A stretch of DNA of 64,000 nt from Iamia sp. SCSIO 61187 (GTDB lineage Bacteria > Actinomycetota > Acidimicrobiia > Acidimicrobiales > Iamiaceae), in the NCBI RefSeq assembly GCF_019443745.1, contig NZ_CP050948.1, forward strand, positions 3,476,001-3,540,000, given 5' to 3'. The translations under genes were made by a program, and so were the position numbers. The notes beneath the pieces are model-generated. The model was not told where the DNA came from. It saw only the letters and a program-made list of their open reading frames with translations, and searched no databases. How positions within the stretch are numbered: the first letter of the stretch is position 1; each line of letters begins with the position of its first letter. This document shows, one piece after another, positions 32,092-40,759 of this stretch.

Positions 32092-33087
32092 GTGCTCCCC
32101 GAGCTCCGGGCCCGGCGCGCCCTGACCAGCGTCGGCCTCCGGCCCAACATCGCCCTCGAGGCGGTCGAGAGCGTCAACAACGAGGTGTGGATGACCGACG
32201 AGCTCGTCGTCCGCGTCAGCTGCCGACCCGACCAGCGCCTCCGCCGCGAGGCCCAGCTCTCGCAGGTGCTCCCCAACGCCGTCGGCTACCCCCCGGTGCT
32301 CGGGTACGGCGCCGAGATGGGCAGCGAGTGGCTGGTGCTCGGGCGCCTGCCGGGCCTCCCCCTCAGCCGGGTGTGGCCGACGCTCACCCGCGAGGCCCGG
32401 CGCCAGGCGATCCGGGACCTCGCCGAGCGGCTCCGCCTCATCCACGCCACCCCGGTGCCCGCCCTCGCCCCGCTCCGCCACCTGCCCCAGCTGCTCGACC
32501 CCGCCCCCTCGGGGACGATGGCCGTCGCCCGCCTGGTCGTGTCGATCGACCGGGCCGGCAGCCTCGAGCACGTCGACCGCCGCTTCACCGACGACCTCTC
32601 GGCCATGGTGCAGCGGCTGGCGTGGTGCCTCGAGCCGTTCACGTCGAGCACCCTCATCCACGGCGACCTGAGCTTCGAGAACATCCTCTACGACCCGGCC
32701 GCCGAGCGCCTCGAGGCCATCCTCGACTTCGAGTGGGCCCGGGGGGCGCCCCGCGACCTCGACCTCGACGTCTTCCTCCGCTTCTGCGCCTACCCGGACC
32801 TCCACGTGCCGGCCAGCTACGCCGGCCAGACCCACGCCCGCGACTACGCCGAGGTGCCGTACTGGCTGGCCGAGGCCTACCCCGAGCTGTTCTCGGCCCC
32901 CGAGCAGCTCGACCGCTGCCGGCTGTTCGCCATCGCCTGGGACGTCGAGGAGCTGCTGGCCTACCCGCCGACGACCAGCCCGGCCCACCTCGACGCCCGC
33001 CACCCCCACCGCCGCCTGCTCGCCATGCTCATCGGCGACTCCCACCTCGACCGCATGGACCGCATGAACAGCGGCGCCCCGGCCTGA
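32092..33087 (+). CDS. Aminoglycoside-phosphotransferase (APH) family kinase
   Basis: The 331-residue product has the APH/choline-kinase catalytic loop LIHGDLSFENILYD (HGDxxxxN) near residue 190 and the metal motif EAILDFEWARGAPRDLDLD. N-terminal LVVRVSCRP and AQLSQVLPN supply the ATP-binding region, and LVLGRLPGLPLSRVW the hinge. Such proteins phosphorylate varied small molecules; antibiotic resistance should not be assumed. It stands alone between two spacers, with a dispersed repeat just downstream. Confidence 0.82.
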   Translation: MLPELRARRALTSVGLRPNIALEAVESVNNEVWMTDELVVRVSCRPDQRLRREAQLSQVLPNAVGYPPVLGYGAEMGSEWLVLGRLPGLPLSRVWPTLTREARRQAIRDLAERLRLIHATPVPALAPLRHLPQLLDPAPSGTMAVARLVVSIDRAGSLEHVDRRFTDDLSAMVQRLAWCLEPFTSSTLIHGDLSFENILYDPAAERLEAILDFEWARGAPRDLDLDVFLRFCAYPDLHVPASYAGQTHARDYAEVPYWLAEAYPELFSAPEQLDRCRLFAIAWDVEELLAYPPTTSPAHLDARHPHRRLLAMLIGDSHLDRMDRMNSGAPA

Positions 33088-33161
33088 GGCATCTCGCTCA
33101 CGAGCGCCCCCAGACGACGGCCGAAGGGCGATCGGCCGATGGCCGCGAACCCGCCCGGCCC

Positions 33162-33269
33162 GGCGCAAGCCGCTAGGGGGTGCGGGGGATCTGCCCCCGC
33201 AGAGGAGCCGTGTCGCCGAGGAACGAGGCGTCCGGCTCCGGGAGATCTTCAGCGCCGAGCGCAGCGAGG
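33162..33269. repeat. Dispersed 108-bp repeat, copy B
   Basis: It matches 9238-9345 in the same orientation, including the 47-bp identical core (here 33197-33243) with its GGAGCCG/CGGCTCC hairpin. The rest differs by scattered substitutions and small shifts. It lies between convergent genes, 54 bp before the M42 peptidase stop. Confidence 0.88.
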
Positions 33270-33323
33270 CACGCTCAGGTTCGAGGAACGGAGTGAGGCG
33301 CAGCCGAACGAGTGACGAGAGGA

Positions 33324-34502
33324 CTACTCCTCCAGCTTGCCCCAGGCCTCGGTGGGGGCGGGCTGGCGGCCGCTGGGGAACTCCTCGAGGGGGCCGGTCG
33401 GGGTGGCGTCCCAGCGGGCGAAGGTGAGCGGCGTCTGGAGCCAGATGGTGAGCAGGTCGGACACGGCCTTGATGGAGCGGACGTGGGTGCGCTCCCACCC
33501 GTGGCTGCCGTCGAGGCCGAAGGCGATGAGCGCCGCTCGGGTCCCGGCCCCGGCCTCCAGGGCGGCGGCCACGTCGGAGCGGTACCACTTGAAGATGTCG
33601 CGGGCGAAGGGGATGTCGTGCTCGGCGCAGACCCGGCACAGGCGCCGGGTCAGGTGGTAGTCGAAGGGACCGGTCATGTCGGCCATCGGGATCGTGACGC
33701 CGTCCTCGATCGAGTGCTGGCCGGGGGCGCAGACGGCGTTGTCGACCGAGATCATCTCGGCCACCTCGGCGTGGAGCCCGTGGCTGGCGCCCTGGCCGAT
33801 CTCCTCGGCGATGGTCACCAGGAGCGACGCCCGGTGCGGCAGCACGACCCCGCCGTTCACGATGGCCCGGGCCGCGGCGAGGGCGGCGGCCACGCCGGCC
33901 TTGCCGTCGAGGTGGCGGCTGACGACGAAGCCCGACCGGGTGATCTCGGGGTTGGCGTCGAGGGCCACGAAGTCACCGACCTGGATGCCCAGCGCCTCCA
34001 GCCCGGCCCGGTCGTGGACCTCCTCGTCGACGCGCACCTCGACGTGCTCCCACCCGATGCCCTGGGTGTCGACCTCGTCGCCGAAGGCGTGCCCGCTGGC
34101 CTTGAGCGGCATGATCGTGCCGGTGAACGTGCGGCTGTGGTCGTCGCCCAGGATCCTCACCCGGGCGCCCTCGGCGAAGCGGGCGCTGAAGGTGCCGACC
34201 TGGACGATCTCGAGCCGGCCGTTGTCCTTGAGCGTCCGCACCATGCAGCCGATCGTGTCGGCGTGCACCACCAGGGCCCGGTCGATGCCGGCCGAGCGGC
34301 CCGGGATCTCGGCCAGCAGCGAGCCTCGGCGGGTGAGGGAGAACTCCAGGCCGAGGTCGGTGAGCACGTCGCCCACCAGCTGCATCACTGCGTCGGTGCG
34401 CCCCGACGGGCTGGGTGTGCGGAGCAGCTCGAGCAGCAGGTCCAGGGCCCACTTCTCGTCGAAGGGCAGCGCGCTGACGTCGGTCGTGGGCACGTCGGTC
34501 AC
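33324..34502 (-). CDS. M42-family peptidase of the N-acetylglutaminylglutamine amide gene trio
   Basis: The 392-residue product has M42 aminopeptidase blocks: LLRTPSPSGRTDAVMQ, ALVVHADTIGCMVRTL (first metal His/Asp), VSRHLDGKAGVAAALAAA (bridging Asp), VTIAEEIGQGASHGL (catalytic Glu pair) and GLDGSHGWERTHVRSI (metal His). Genes like this accompany the two synthesis genes for the dipeptide osmolyte in known clusters; the role may be turnover or trimming. GTG 34502 overlaps the ligase stop (GTGA), making it the third gene of a coupled operon. Confidence 0.9.
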   Translation of the reverse strand: MTDVPTTDVSALPFDEKWALDLLLELLRTPSPSGRTDAVMQLVGDVLTDLGLEFSLTRRGSLLAEIPGRSAGIDRALVVHADTIGCMVRTLKDNGRLEIVQVGTFSARFAEGARVRILGDDHSRTFTGTIMPLKASGHAFGDEVDTQGIGWEHVEVRVDEEVHDRAGLEALGIQVGDFVALDANPEITRSGFVVSRHLDGKAGVAAALAAARAIVNGGVVLPHRASLLVTIAEEIGQGASHGLHAEVAEMISVDNAVCAPGQHSIEDGVTIPMADMTGPFDYHLTRRLCRVCAEHDIPFARDIFKWYRSDVAAALEAGAGTRAALIAFGLDGSHGWERTHVRSIKAVSDLLTIWLQTPLTFARWDATPTGPLEEFPSGRQPAPTEAWGKLEE

Positions 34503-36394
34503 GGGGAGGCTCCTTCGGGGGTCCAGGCCCAGGGCACCCCGGGGCTGGTGGGGAACAGCAGGTCGATGAAGGCGGACGCGGTGGGCTGGGGCTCGTGGTT
34601 GGCCAGCCCGGGCCGCTCGTTGGCCTCGATGAACACGTAGTCGGGGGTGGTCACGTCCGGGACCAGCAGGTCGATGCCGGTGACGGGGATGCCGATGGCC
34701 TCGGCGGCGACGACGGCGACCTGGCGCAGGTCGGGGTGGACCTCGGCGGTCACGTCGTGGATGGTCCCGCCGGTGTGGAGGTTGGCCGTGCGCCGGACCC
34801 GCAGGCGCGTGCCCTCGGGCAGGACGTCGTCGAGGTGCCAGCCGGCCTCCCCGACGGTCGCCTCGGTGAGGTCGTCCAGGGGGATCTTGGCCTCACCGCC
34901 GGTGCTGGCCGAGCGCCGTCGGCTCTGGGCCACGATCAGGTCGCGGACGGTGTGCTCGCCGGTGCCGACGACCTCGGCCGGCCGCCGGACGGCGGCGGCC
35001 ACGACCCTGCCGTCGATCACCACGAGGCGCAGGTCGTCGCCCGGGGCCCGCTCCTCGACCAGCACGTCGGGGCAGTGCTCGCGGGCGCGGGCCAGAGCCG
35101 CCTCCAGCGCGTCCGGGCCGTCGACGCCCACGGTGATGCCGAGGCCCTGCTCACCCCGCACCGGCTTCACCACCACGTCGCCGACCTCCTCCAGGAAGGC
35201 GGCGTCGCCCTCGTCGAAGGTGGCCAGCCGCCCGCGGGGCACGGTGATCCCGGCCTCGGACACGATCCGCCGGGTGAGGCGCTTGTCGTCGCAGCGGCTC
35301 ATGGCCACGGCGGAGGTCAGCTCCGAGAGCGACTCCCGCGTGACCACGCTGCGGGCCCCGTGGGTCAGTCGCAGCTCGCCGGCCTCGGCGTCGAGGACCT
35401 CGACCCGGATCCCCCGGCGGATCGCCTCGTCGGCGATGATCCGGGCGTAGGGGTTGAGGTCGTCGATGGTCTCCGGGGTGCCGGTGAACAGCGGCTCGTT
35501 GATGGCGTTCTTGCGCTTGACGCCGTAGACGGGGACGCGCTCGAACCCGAGCTTCTCGTAGAGGGCGATGGCCGCGGCGTTGTCGTGCACCACCGACAGG
35601 TCCATGTAGGCCCGGCCCCGGTCGCGCATGACGTCGGCCAGGGCCCCGACGAGCGCGGCCCCGACGCCGGGCACCGAGCAGCCCGGGTCGACCGCCAGGC
35701 ACCAGAGGCTCGAACCCAGCTCGGGGTCGGAGAAGAGGCGGCGGTGGTCGACGCCGGTGACGGTGCCCACGACCTCTCCCGTGTCCGGGCGGACGGCGAC
35801 GAGGTAGAGCACGTGGCGGGTCTCGGCGTGGTTGCGCCAGATGACGTCGATCGGGGCGGGCACCATCCCGCAGCGCACGTAGGTGCGGTTGATGGCCTCG
35901 GCGTCGGCCTCGCCGGTGATGGGGCGGACGGCGATGCTCGGGCTGTCGTTGCGCACGTCCCGGTCGCGGCTGAACCGCAGCCGGTAGGTGTAGCTGGGGT
36001 CGATGAAGAGCTCGTGGGGGTGCTGGGCCACCAGCACGTGGGGGTCCCGGGGGTAGAGGCAGATGTCGCGCCGCCCCGCGGCTTCGCTCTCGAGGACCTC
36101 GGCGATGCGGTCGTGGTCGGCGAAGGTCTGCCCGAACACCAGCCGGCCCCAGCCCATGTCGAGGACGACGTCGGCGTCCATCGCCTCCTTGATGTGGGGT
36201 GGGGGCGTGTCCCACGACGTGGTGGTGATGGCCTCGGCGTGGGTCCACCCGTCCTCGACCGGGCGGCGGGCCCGACCGGTCTCCCCACCCGGGTCGGCGG
36301 CCGGGAGCTCCTCATCGGGAGGACCGGCGGCGGAGCTGGACCACGCGGGGTCGGCGCCGCCGGGGACCGCTCGGCCCTCGTCGTCGCCCGTCAA
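34499..36394 (-). CDS. ngg: N-acetylglutaminylglutamine synthetase (GNAT plus ATP-grasp fusion)
   Basis: The 631-residue product joins two domains. Residues ~60-310 contain a GNAT acetyltransferase (SLWCLAVDPGCSVPGVGAAL, YMDLSVVHDNAAAIALYEKL). Residues ~330-625 contain an ATP-grasp ligase (VVVKPVRGEQGLGITVGVDG, DDLRLVVIDGRVVAAAVRRP, TGIDLLVPDVTTPDYVFIEANE in parts). This layout is specific to the enzyme that acetylates glutamine and joins it to a second glutamine for the osmolyte NAGGN. The start is probably TTG 36394, in a TTGA overlap with the amidotransferase stop. The first ~45 residues are weakly conserved. Confidence 0.9.
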   Translation of the reverse strand: MTGDDEGRAVPGGADPAWSSSAAGPPDEELPAADPGGETGRARRPVEDGWTHAEAITTTSWDTPPPHIKEAMDADVVLDMGWGRLVFGQTFADHDRIAEVLESEAAGRRDICLYPRDPHVLVAQHPHELFIDPSYTYRLRFSRDRDVRNDSPSIAVRPITGEADAEAINRTYVRCGMVPAPIDVIWRNHAETRHVLYLVAVRPDTGEVVGTVTGVDHRRLFSDPELGSSLWCLAVDPGCSVPGVGAALVGALADVMRDRGRAYMDLSVVHDNAAAIALYEKLGFERVPVYGVKRKNAINEPLFTGTPETIDDLNPYARIIADEAIRRGIRVEVLDAEAGELRLTHGARSVVTRESLSELTSAVAMSRCDDKRLTRRIVSEAGITVPRGRLATFDEGDAAFLEEVGDVVVKPVRGEQGLGITVGVDGPDALEAALARAREHCPDVLVEERAPGDDLRLVVIDGRVVAAAVRRPAEVVGTGEHTVRDLIVAQSRRRSASTGGEAKIPLDDLTEATVGEAGWHLDDVLPEGTRLRVRRTANLHTGGTIHDVTAEVHPDLRQVAVVAAEAIGIPVTGIDLLVPDVTTPDYVFIEANERPGLANHEPQPTASAFIDLLFPTSPGVPWAWTPEGASP

Positions 36395-38196
36395 GCGGCC
36401 GGCCCGGTGATGCCGTGGCCCTGGAGCCACAGCTCCAGCAGCCCGATCTGCCACAGCTCGTTGCCGCGCAGGGGGGTGAGGCGGCCGTTGGGGTCGGCCA
36501 GGAGGGCGTCGACGGCCTCGGGGCGGAACAGGCCCCGCTCCTTGGCCGCCGGGGCGTGCAGGGCCTCGCGCACCATCTCCAGGTAGGGCCCCTCGAGGTG
36601 GGTCAGGGCGGGCACCGGGAAGTAGCCCTTGGGCCGGTCGATGACCTCGTGGGGGATGACCCGGCGGGCCGCCTCCTTGAGGACGCCCTTGCCGCCGTGG
36701 GCGGTCTTGAGCTCCGGGGGGCAGGTGGCGGCCAGCTCGACCAGCTCGTGGTCGAGGAACGGCACCCGGCCCTCGAGGCCCCAGGCCATCGTCATGTTGT
36801 CGACCCGCTTCACCGGGTCGTCGACCAGCATCACGGTGGTGTCGAGGCGCAGGGCCCGGTCGGTGCCGGTGGCGGCCCCGGGGACGGCGAAGTGGTCGGC
36901 GACGAAGCGGCCGCTGGGGTCGCCGTCGGGCACCTGGCCGGCGGCGGCGAGGAGCCGCAGCGCCTCGGGGTCCCGGTCGAAGAAGGCGGCGCGGTAGGCG
37001 GCCACGCTGCCCTCGATGCTCTGGGCGCCGGGCTCCATCATCGGCGGGTACCAGTGGTAGCCGGCGAAGACCTCGTCGGCCCCCTGACCCGACTGGACCA
37101 CGCGCACGTGCTTCGAGACCTCCTGGCTGAGGAGGTAGAAGGCCACGCAGTCGTGGCTGACCATGGGCTCGCTCATGGCGGCGATGGCCTCGCTGAGGGC
37201 CGGCAGCATGCGGTCGGCGCCGATGCGCATCTGGTGGTGGTCGGTGGCGAAGCGCTCGGCGACGATGTCCGACCAGCGGAACTCGTCTCCCTCGACCCCA
37301 CCCACGGACTCGAAGCCGATCGAGAAGGTCTGCAGCCCGTGCTGGCCGGCCTCGGCCAGGAGGCCGACGATGAGGCTGGAGTCGACGCCCCCCGACAGCA
37401 GGCAGCCGACGGGCACGTCGGCGACCAGGCGGCGCTCGACCGCGAGCCGCAGGGCGTCGAGGACGGCGTCCTCCCAGTCCCGCGCGCTCCAGCCCGCCCG
37501 GTCGTCGTGACGGGTGAAGTCGGGCCGCCAGTAGACCTCCTCGGTGCGCCGACCGTCGGGCTCGAGGGCGACGAGGGTCGCCGGCGGCACCTTCTTGACG
37601 CCCTCGAGGATGGTGAGGGGCGGGGGGACCACCGAGTGGAACGACAGGTAGTGGTGGAGGGCGACGGGGTCGATGCGGGTGTCGACGTCGCCACCGGCGA
37701 GGAGGGCGGGCACGGCCGAGGCGAAGCGGACCCGGTCGGGGGTCTCGCTCACGTAGAGGGGCTTGATCCCCAGCCGGTCCCGGCCGAGCAGCACCCGCCC
37801 GCTGTCCCGCTCGACCAGGGCGAAGGCGAACATGCCGTGCAGCCGCTCGACGAAGCGATCGCCCCAGCGGTGGTACGCCTTGATCAGGACCTCGGTGTCG
37901 CTGTGGGAGAAGAAGCGGTAGCCGTGGCCGCTGAGCTCGTCCCGGAGCGCCTCGTAGTTGTAGATGCACCCGTTGAAGCAGACGCTGAGCCCCAGCTCGG
38001 CGTCGACCATGGGCTGGGCCCCGTGCTCGCTCAGGTCGATGATCCGCAGCCGCCGGTGGCCCAGCGCCACCCGGCCCTGGGCCCAGGTGCCCGCGGCGTC
38101 GGGACCGCGGCGCTCCATGGCGTCGGCCATGGCCGCGACCGCCGCCACGTCGGGCCTCCGGCCGTCGAGTCGCACCTCACCAGCGATCCCACACAT
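36391..38196 (-). CDS. N-acetylglutaminylglutamine amidotransferase (asparagine-synthetase-like)
   Basis: The 601-residue product starts MCGIAGEVRLDGR, with Cys2 as the glutamine-hydrolysing nucleophile, and has the class II amidotransferase block RRGPDAAGTW. The synthetase domain has GCLLSGGVDSSLIVGLLAEA (PP-loop), VVQSGQGADEVFAGYHWYP and MAWGLEGRVPFLDHELVELA. It would amidate the dipeptide's C-terminus, the last step to the osmoprotectant. It is first in the three-gene operon; its ATG lies 8 nt from a TAGGGT -10 box. Plain AsnB is the alternative, but the neighbours decide. Confidence 0.92.
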   Translation of the reverse strand: MCGIAGEVRLDGRRPDVAAVAAMADAMERRGPDAAGTWAQGRVALGHRRLRIIDLSEHGAQPMVDAELGLSVCFNGCIYNYEALRDELSGHGYRFFSHSDTEVLIKAYHRWGDRFVERLHGMFAFALVERDSGRVLLGRDRLGIKPLYVSETPDRVRFASAVPALLAGGDVDTRIDPVALHHYLSFHSVVPPPLTILEGVKKVPPATLVALEPDGRRTEEVYWRPDFTRHDDRAGWSARDWEDAVLDALRLAVERRLVADVPVGCLLSGGVDSSLIVGLLAEAGQHGLQTFSIGFESVGGVEGDEFRWSDIVAERFATDHHQMRIGADRMLPALSEAIAAMSEPMVSHDCVAFYLLSQEVSKHVRVVQSGQGADEVFAGYHWYPPMMEPGAQSIEGSVAAYRAAFFDRDPEALRLLAAAGQVPDGDPSGRFVADHFAVPGAATGTDRALRLDTTVMLVDDPVKRVDNMTMAWGLEGRVPFLDHELVELAATCPPELKTAHGGKGVLKEAARRVIPHEVIDRPKGYFPVPALTHLEGPYLEMVREALHAPAAKERGLFRPEAVDALLADPNGRLTPLRGNELWQIGLLELWLQGHGITGPAA

Positions 38197-38204
38197 GAGG
38201 GCCG

Positions 38205-38210
38205 ACCCTA
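38205..38210 (-). promoter_or_regulatory. Putative leaderless -10 element for the osmoprotectant operon
   Basis: TAGGGT on the minus strand, 8 nt before the amidotransferase ATG. Confidence 0.45.
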
Positions 38211-38331
38211 CCCATGCGTGCCCGGGTTCGACCCCGAGCAGGACGAGACGGGAATCACACCGGCGGCCAAAGGTGTTGACGGCGGGTGCGTCCGGCGGGA
38301 CGCTGGACGCAGGTCTCGACGGAGGTCCCCC

Positions 38332-39669
38332 ATGACCGACATCGCTCCGATCCTCGCGCCGCTCGTCCGCCGCCTGCTCGGCGGGGCGCTCCCGTTCGCC
38401 CTGGAGGCGTGGGACGGCTCTCGCGTCGAGCCGGACGAGCCGGTGGGGGCCCGGGCCGCCACCGCCGGCGACCGGCGACCGATCACGGTGGTCGTCCGCA
38501 GCCCCGACGCCCTGCGCCGCATCCTCTACGCCCCCGGCGAGCTGGGCCTGGCCCGGGCCCACATCGCCGGCGAGATCGACGTCGACGGCGACATCTTCGA
38601 CCTCCTCGCCGTGCGCGACGTGCTCGGCGGGTCCAGCGACCACGTGCGCGTCGGCCCCCGCCTGACCGACGCCGCCGCCATCGCCCGGACCATGCGCGAG
38701 GTGGGGGCGCTGGGTCCGCCCCTGCCGCCCCCGCCGGAGGAGGCCCGGGCCCGCGGCCGCCGCCACAGCCGGCGCCGGGACTCCACCGCCGTGCGCCACC
38801 ACTACGACGTGGGCAACGAGTTCTACCGCCTCGTCCTGGGCGAGGCCATGACCTACTCGTGCGCGTACTGGGCGCCCGGGGTCGACAGCCTCGAGGCCGC
38901 CCAGGCGGCCAAGCACGAGCTCGTCTGCCGCAAGCTGGGGCTCACGCCCGGGATGCGGGTGCTCGACATCGGGTGCGGGTGGGGCTCGTTCGTCATCCAC
39001 GCCGCCAAGCACCACGGGGCCCGGGCCCTCGGCGTCACCCTGTCCCCGGAGCAGGCCGCCCGGGCCCGCCAGCGGGTGGCGGACGAGGGCCTCGAGGACC
39101 GGGTGGAGATCCGGGTCCAGGACTACCGGGACCTCGACGAGCCCGAGTTCCCGGCCATCGCCAGCGTCGGGATGTTCGAGCACGTCGGCGAGGGCCAGGC
39201 CGACACCTACGCCGCCGCCGTGACCCGACTGCTGGCCCCGGGCGGCCGGCTGCTCAACCACGCCATCTCGCGGGCCAACCCCGACGACACCGCCGGCGTC
39301 GACGACCGCAGCTTCATCGGCCGCTACGTCTTCCCCGACGCCGCCCTGTACGAGGTCGGCCAGGTGGTGACGACGCTCCAGCGGGCCGGGCTCGAGGTCC
39401 GCGACGTCGAGTCGCTCCGCGAGCACTACGCCCGCACCCTCCGGGCGTGGGTGGCCAACCTGCAGGACGGCTGGGACGAGGCCCAGCGGCTCGCCGGCCC
39501 GGCCCGGGCCCGCACCTGGCGGCTCTACATGGCCGGCTCGGCCGTGGGCTTCGAGGCCGGGCGCATCTCGGTGCACCAGGTGGTCGCCGTGCGCCCCCAG
39601 GCCGGCGGCGAGAGCGGCTTCCCCACCACCCGGGACTGGCTCGCCGAGCCGGTGACCGGTCGCGTCTGA
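38332..39669 (+). CDS. Cyclopropane-fatty-acyl-phospholipid-synthase-family methyltransferase
   Basis: The 445-residue product has an N-terminal lipid-binding part (LYAPGELGLARAHIAGEIDV) and the CFA catalytic domain: RHHYDVGNEFYRLVLGEAMT, YSCAYWAPG, VLDIGCGWGSFVIHAAKHHG (SAM site), VGMFEHVGEGQADTYA and DDRSFIGRYVFPD. It transfers a methyl(ene) group from SAM to unsaturated phospholipid chains. GGAGG precedes the ATG by 6 bases. It diverges from the osmoprotectant operon across 135 bp; both respond to membrane or osmotic stress in other bacteria. Confidence 0.9.
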   Translation: MTDIAPILAPLVRRLLGGALPFALEAWDGSRVEPDEPVGARAATAGDRRPITVVVRSPDALRRILYAPGELGLARAHIAGEIDVDGDIFDLLAVRDVLGGSSDHVRVGPRLTDAAAIARTMREVGALGPPLPPPPEEARARGRRHSRRRDSTAVRHHYDVGNEFYRLVLGEAMTYSCAYWAPGVDSLEAAQAAKHELVCRKLGLTPGMRVLDIGCGWGSFVIHAAKHHGARALGVTLSPEQAARARQRVADEGLEDRVEIRVQDYRDLDEPEFPAIASVGMFEHVGEGQADTYAAAVTRLLAPGGRLLNHAISRANPDDTAGVDDRSFIGRYVFPDAALYEVGQVVTTLQRAGLEVRDVESLREHYARTLRAWVANLQDGWDEAQRLAGPARARTWRLYMAGSAVGFEAGRISVHQVVAVRPQAGGESGFPTTRDWLAEPVTGRV

Positions 39670-39674
39670 GCCGG

Positions 39675-39691
39675 CCCGCCCCTCAGGCGGG
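39675..39691. terminator. Bidirectional hairpin between convergent genes
   Basis: CCCGCC-CCTCA-GGCGGG forms a 6-bp GC stem. It lies 5 bp after the methyltransferase stop and includes the stop codon of the racemase gene. There is no T-tract. Confidence 0.4.
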
Positions 39692-40759
39692 GGTGGCGAC
39701 CGCGGTCGGGACGCAGGCGACGAAGGGCGAGGTCAGGGCCCGCACCAGGGCGCCGTAGCCGAGCCCGAACGCCACCTCGTCCCCCACCGCCAGGACCTCG
39801 TCGCCGGGGTCGATGACGAGGTGGTCGCTGCTCGCCCCCAGGACCGTCATGCCGGGCGGCGCCACCAGGCCGTCGGGGTCGGTGTCCTGGTGGCCGAGGG
39901 CGACGATGGCGCGCCGCCGGAGGCCCCGGTCGAGGGCGGGGCGCGCCGGCCCGAAGGCCGTCTCGCCGATGGCGCCCCACGGCGCCGACGGCTTGACCTT
40001 GGCCTCGATCACCACGCCCACCAGGACGAAGGCGTCGGTGCGCAGCCCCTCGAGGGCCCGTCGCTGCAGGGGCTCGCGCCCCAGGAGGATCGCCTCCCCC
40101 AGCCGCAGGTCGTCGATGCGGCCGACGGCGGCCTCGCCCAGGGCCCAGCCGAGGGTGCTCGACCCGCCGCCCGAGACGACCTCCAGGGACGACCCGGTGG
40201 CGACCTCGACGGCGTCGGCCAGGCCGGAGAGGACGGCCATGTTGGTGGCGTCGGGGGTGACGCCGCTCTGGCAGGCGAGGTTCGTCCCGATGCCGCGGAG
40301 GTGGAGCCCGGGGAGGCTGCGGACGAGGAGGGCGGCCTCCTCGACGTCGTCGGGCATCAGGCCCTCGCGGAGGTCGCCCAGCTCCACCATGAGCACGACG
40401 CCGTGGACGCGCCCGGCGGCGACGGCGGCACCCGACAGGGCCCGGACGACGACGGCCTCGGTGTTGCAGCTGGCGTCGGCGGCCAGGACCACCCGGCTCG
40501 CCTCGTCGGGCGTCGGCGAGCGCAGGAGGGTGCGGTGGCTCTCGACGCCCGCCGCGGCCAGCCGCTCCAGGTTCGCCGGCCGGGAGTCGGCCAGGCCCCG
40601 GACGCCGGCGTCGACCAGGGTGCGGGCCAGAGGCGGCCACCCCAGGGTGGCCTTGGTGACGCCGGTGACGCCGATGCCCCGGGCCGCCAGCCGGCCCACG
40701 AGGGTGCGGGCGTTGTGGTCGACCGCCACCAGGTCGACCTCCACCCGGGGCGCCGCCAT
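39683..40759 (-). CDS. Orr-like (ornithine/alanine racemase family) PLP enzyme
   Basis: The 358-residue product opens with the fold-III racemase strand RVEVDLVAVDHNARTLVGRL. PLP-binding K36 lies in GVTGVTKATLGWP, followed by GVRGLADSRPANLERL, VVLMVELGDLREGLMPDDVE and LEVVSGGGSSTLGWALG. This order matches clostridial ornithine racemase better than classic Alr. It is coupled by an ATGA overlap to the DUF1611/DgcN gene upstream, suggesting joint D-amino-acid metabolism. The actual amino acid is not determinable by eye. Confidence 0.82.
   Translation of the reverse strand: MAAPRVEVDLVAVDHNARTLVGRLAARGIGVTGVTKATLGWPPLARTLVDAGVRGLADSRPANLERLAAAGVESHRTLLRSPTPDEASRVVLAADASCNTEAVVVRALSGAAVAAGRVHGVVLMVELGDLREGLMPDDVEEAALLVRSLPGLHLRGIGTNLACQSGVTPDATNMAVLSGLADAVEVATGSSLEVVSGGGSSTLGWALGEAAVGRIDDLRLGEAILLGREPLQRRALEGLRTDAFVLVGVVIEAKVKPSAPWGAIGETAFGPARPALDRGLRRRAIVALGHQDTDPDGLVAPPGMTVLGASSDHLVIDPGDEVLAVGDEVAFGLGYGALVRALTSPFVACVPTAVATPA

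Noticed and set aside
32092-33087. Aminoglycoside resistance kinase
   Set aside because: The APH fold is shared by many metabolic kinases and nothing in the context points to resistance.
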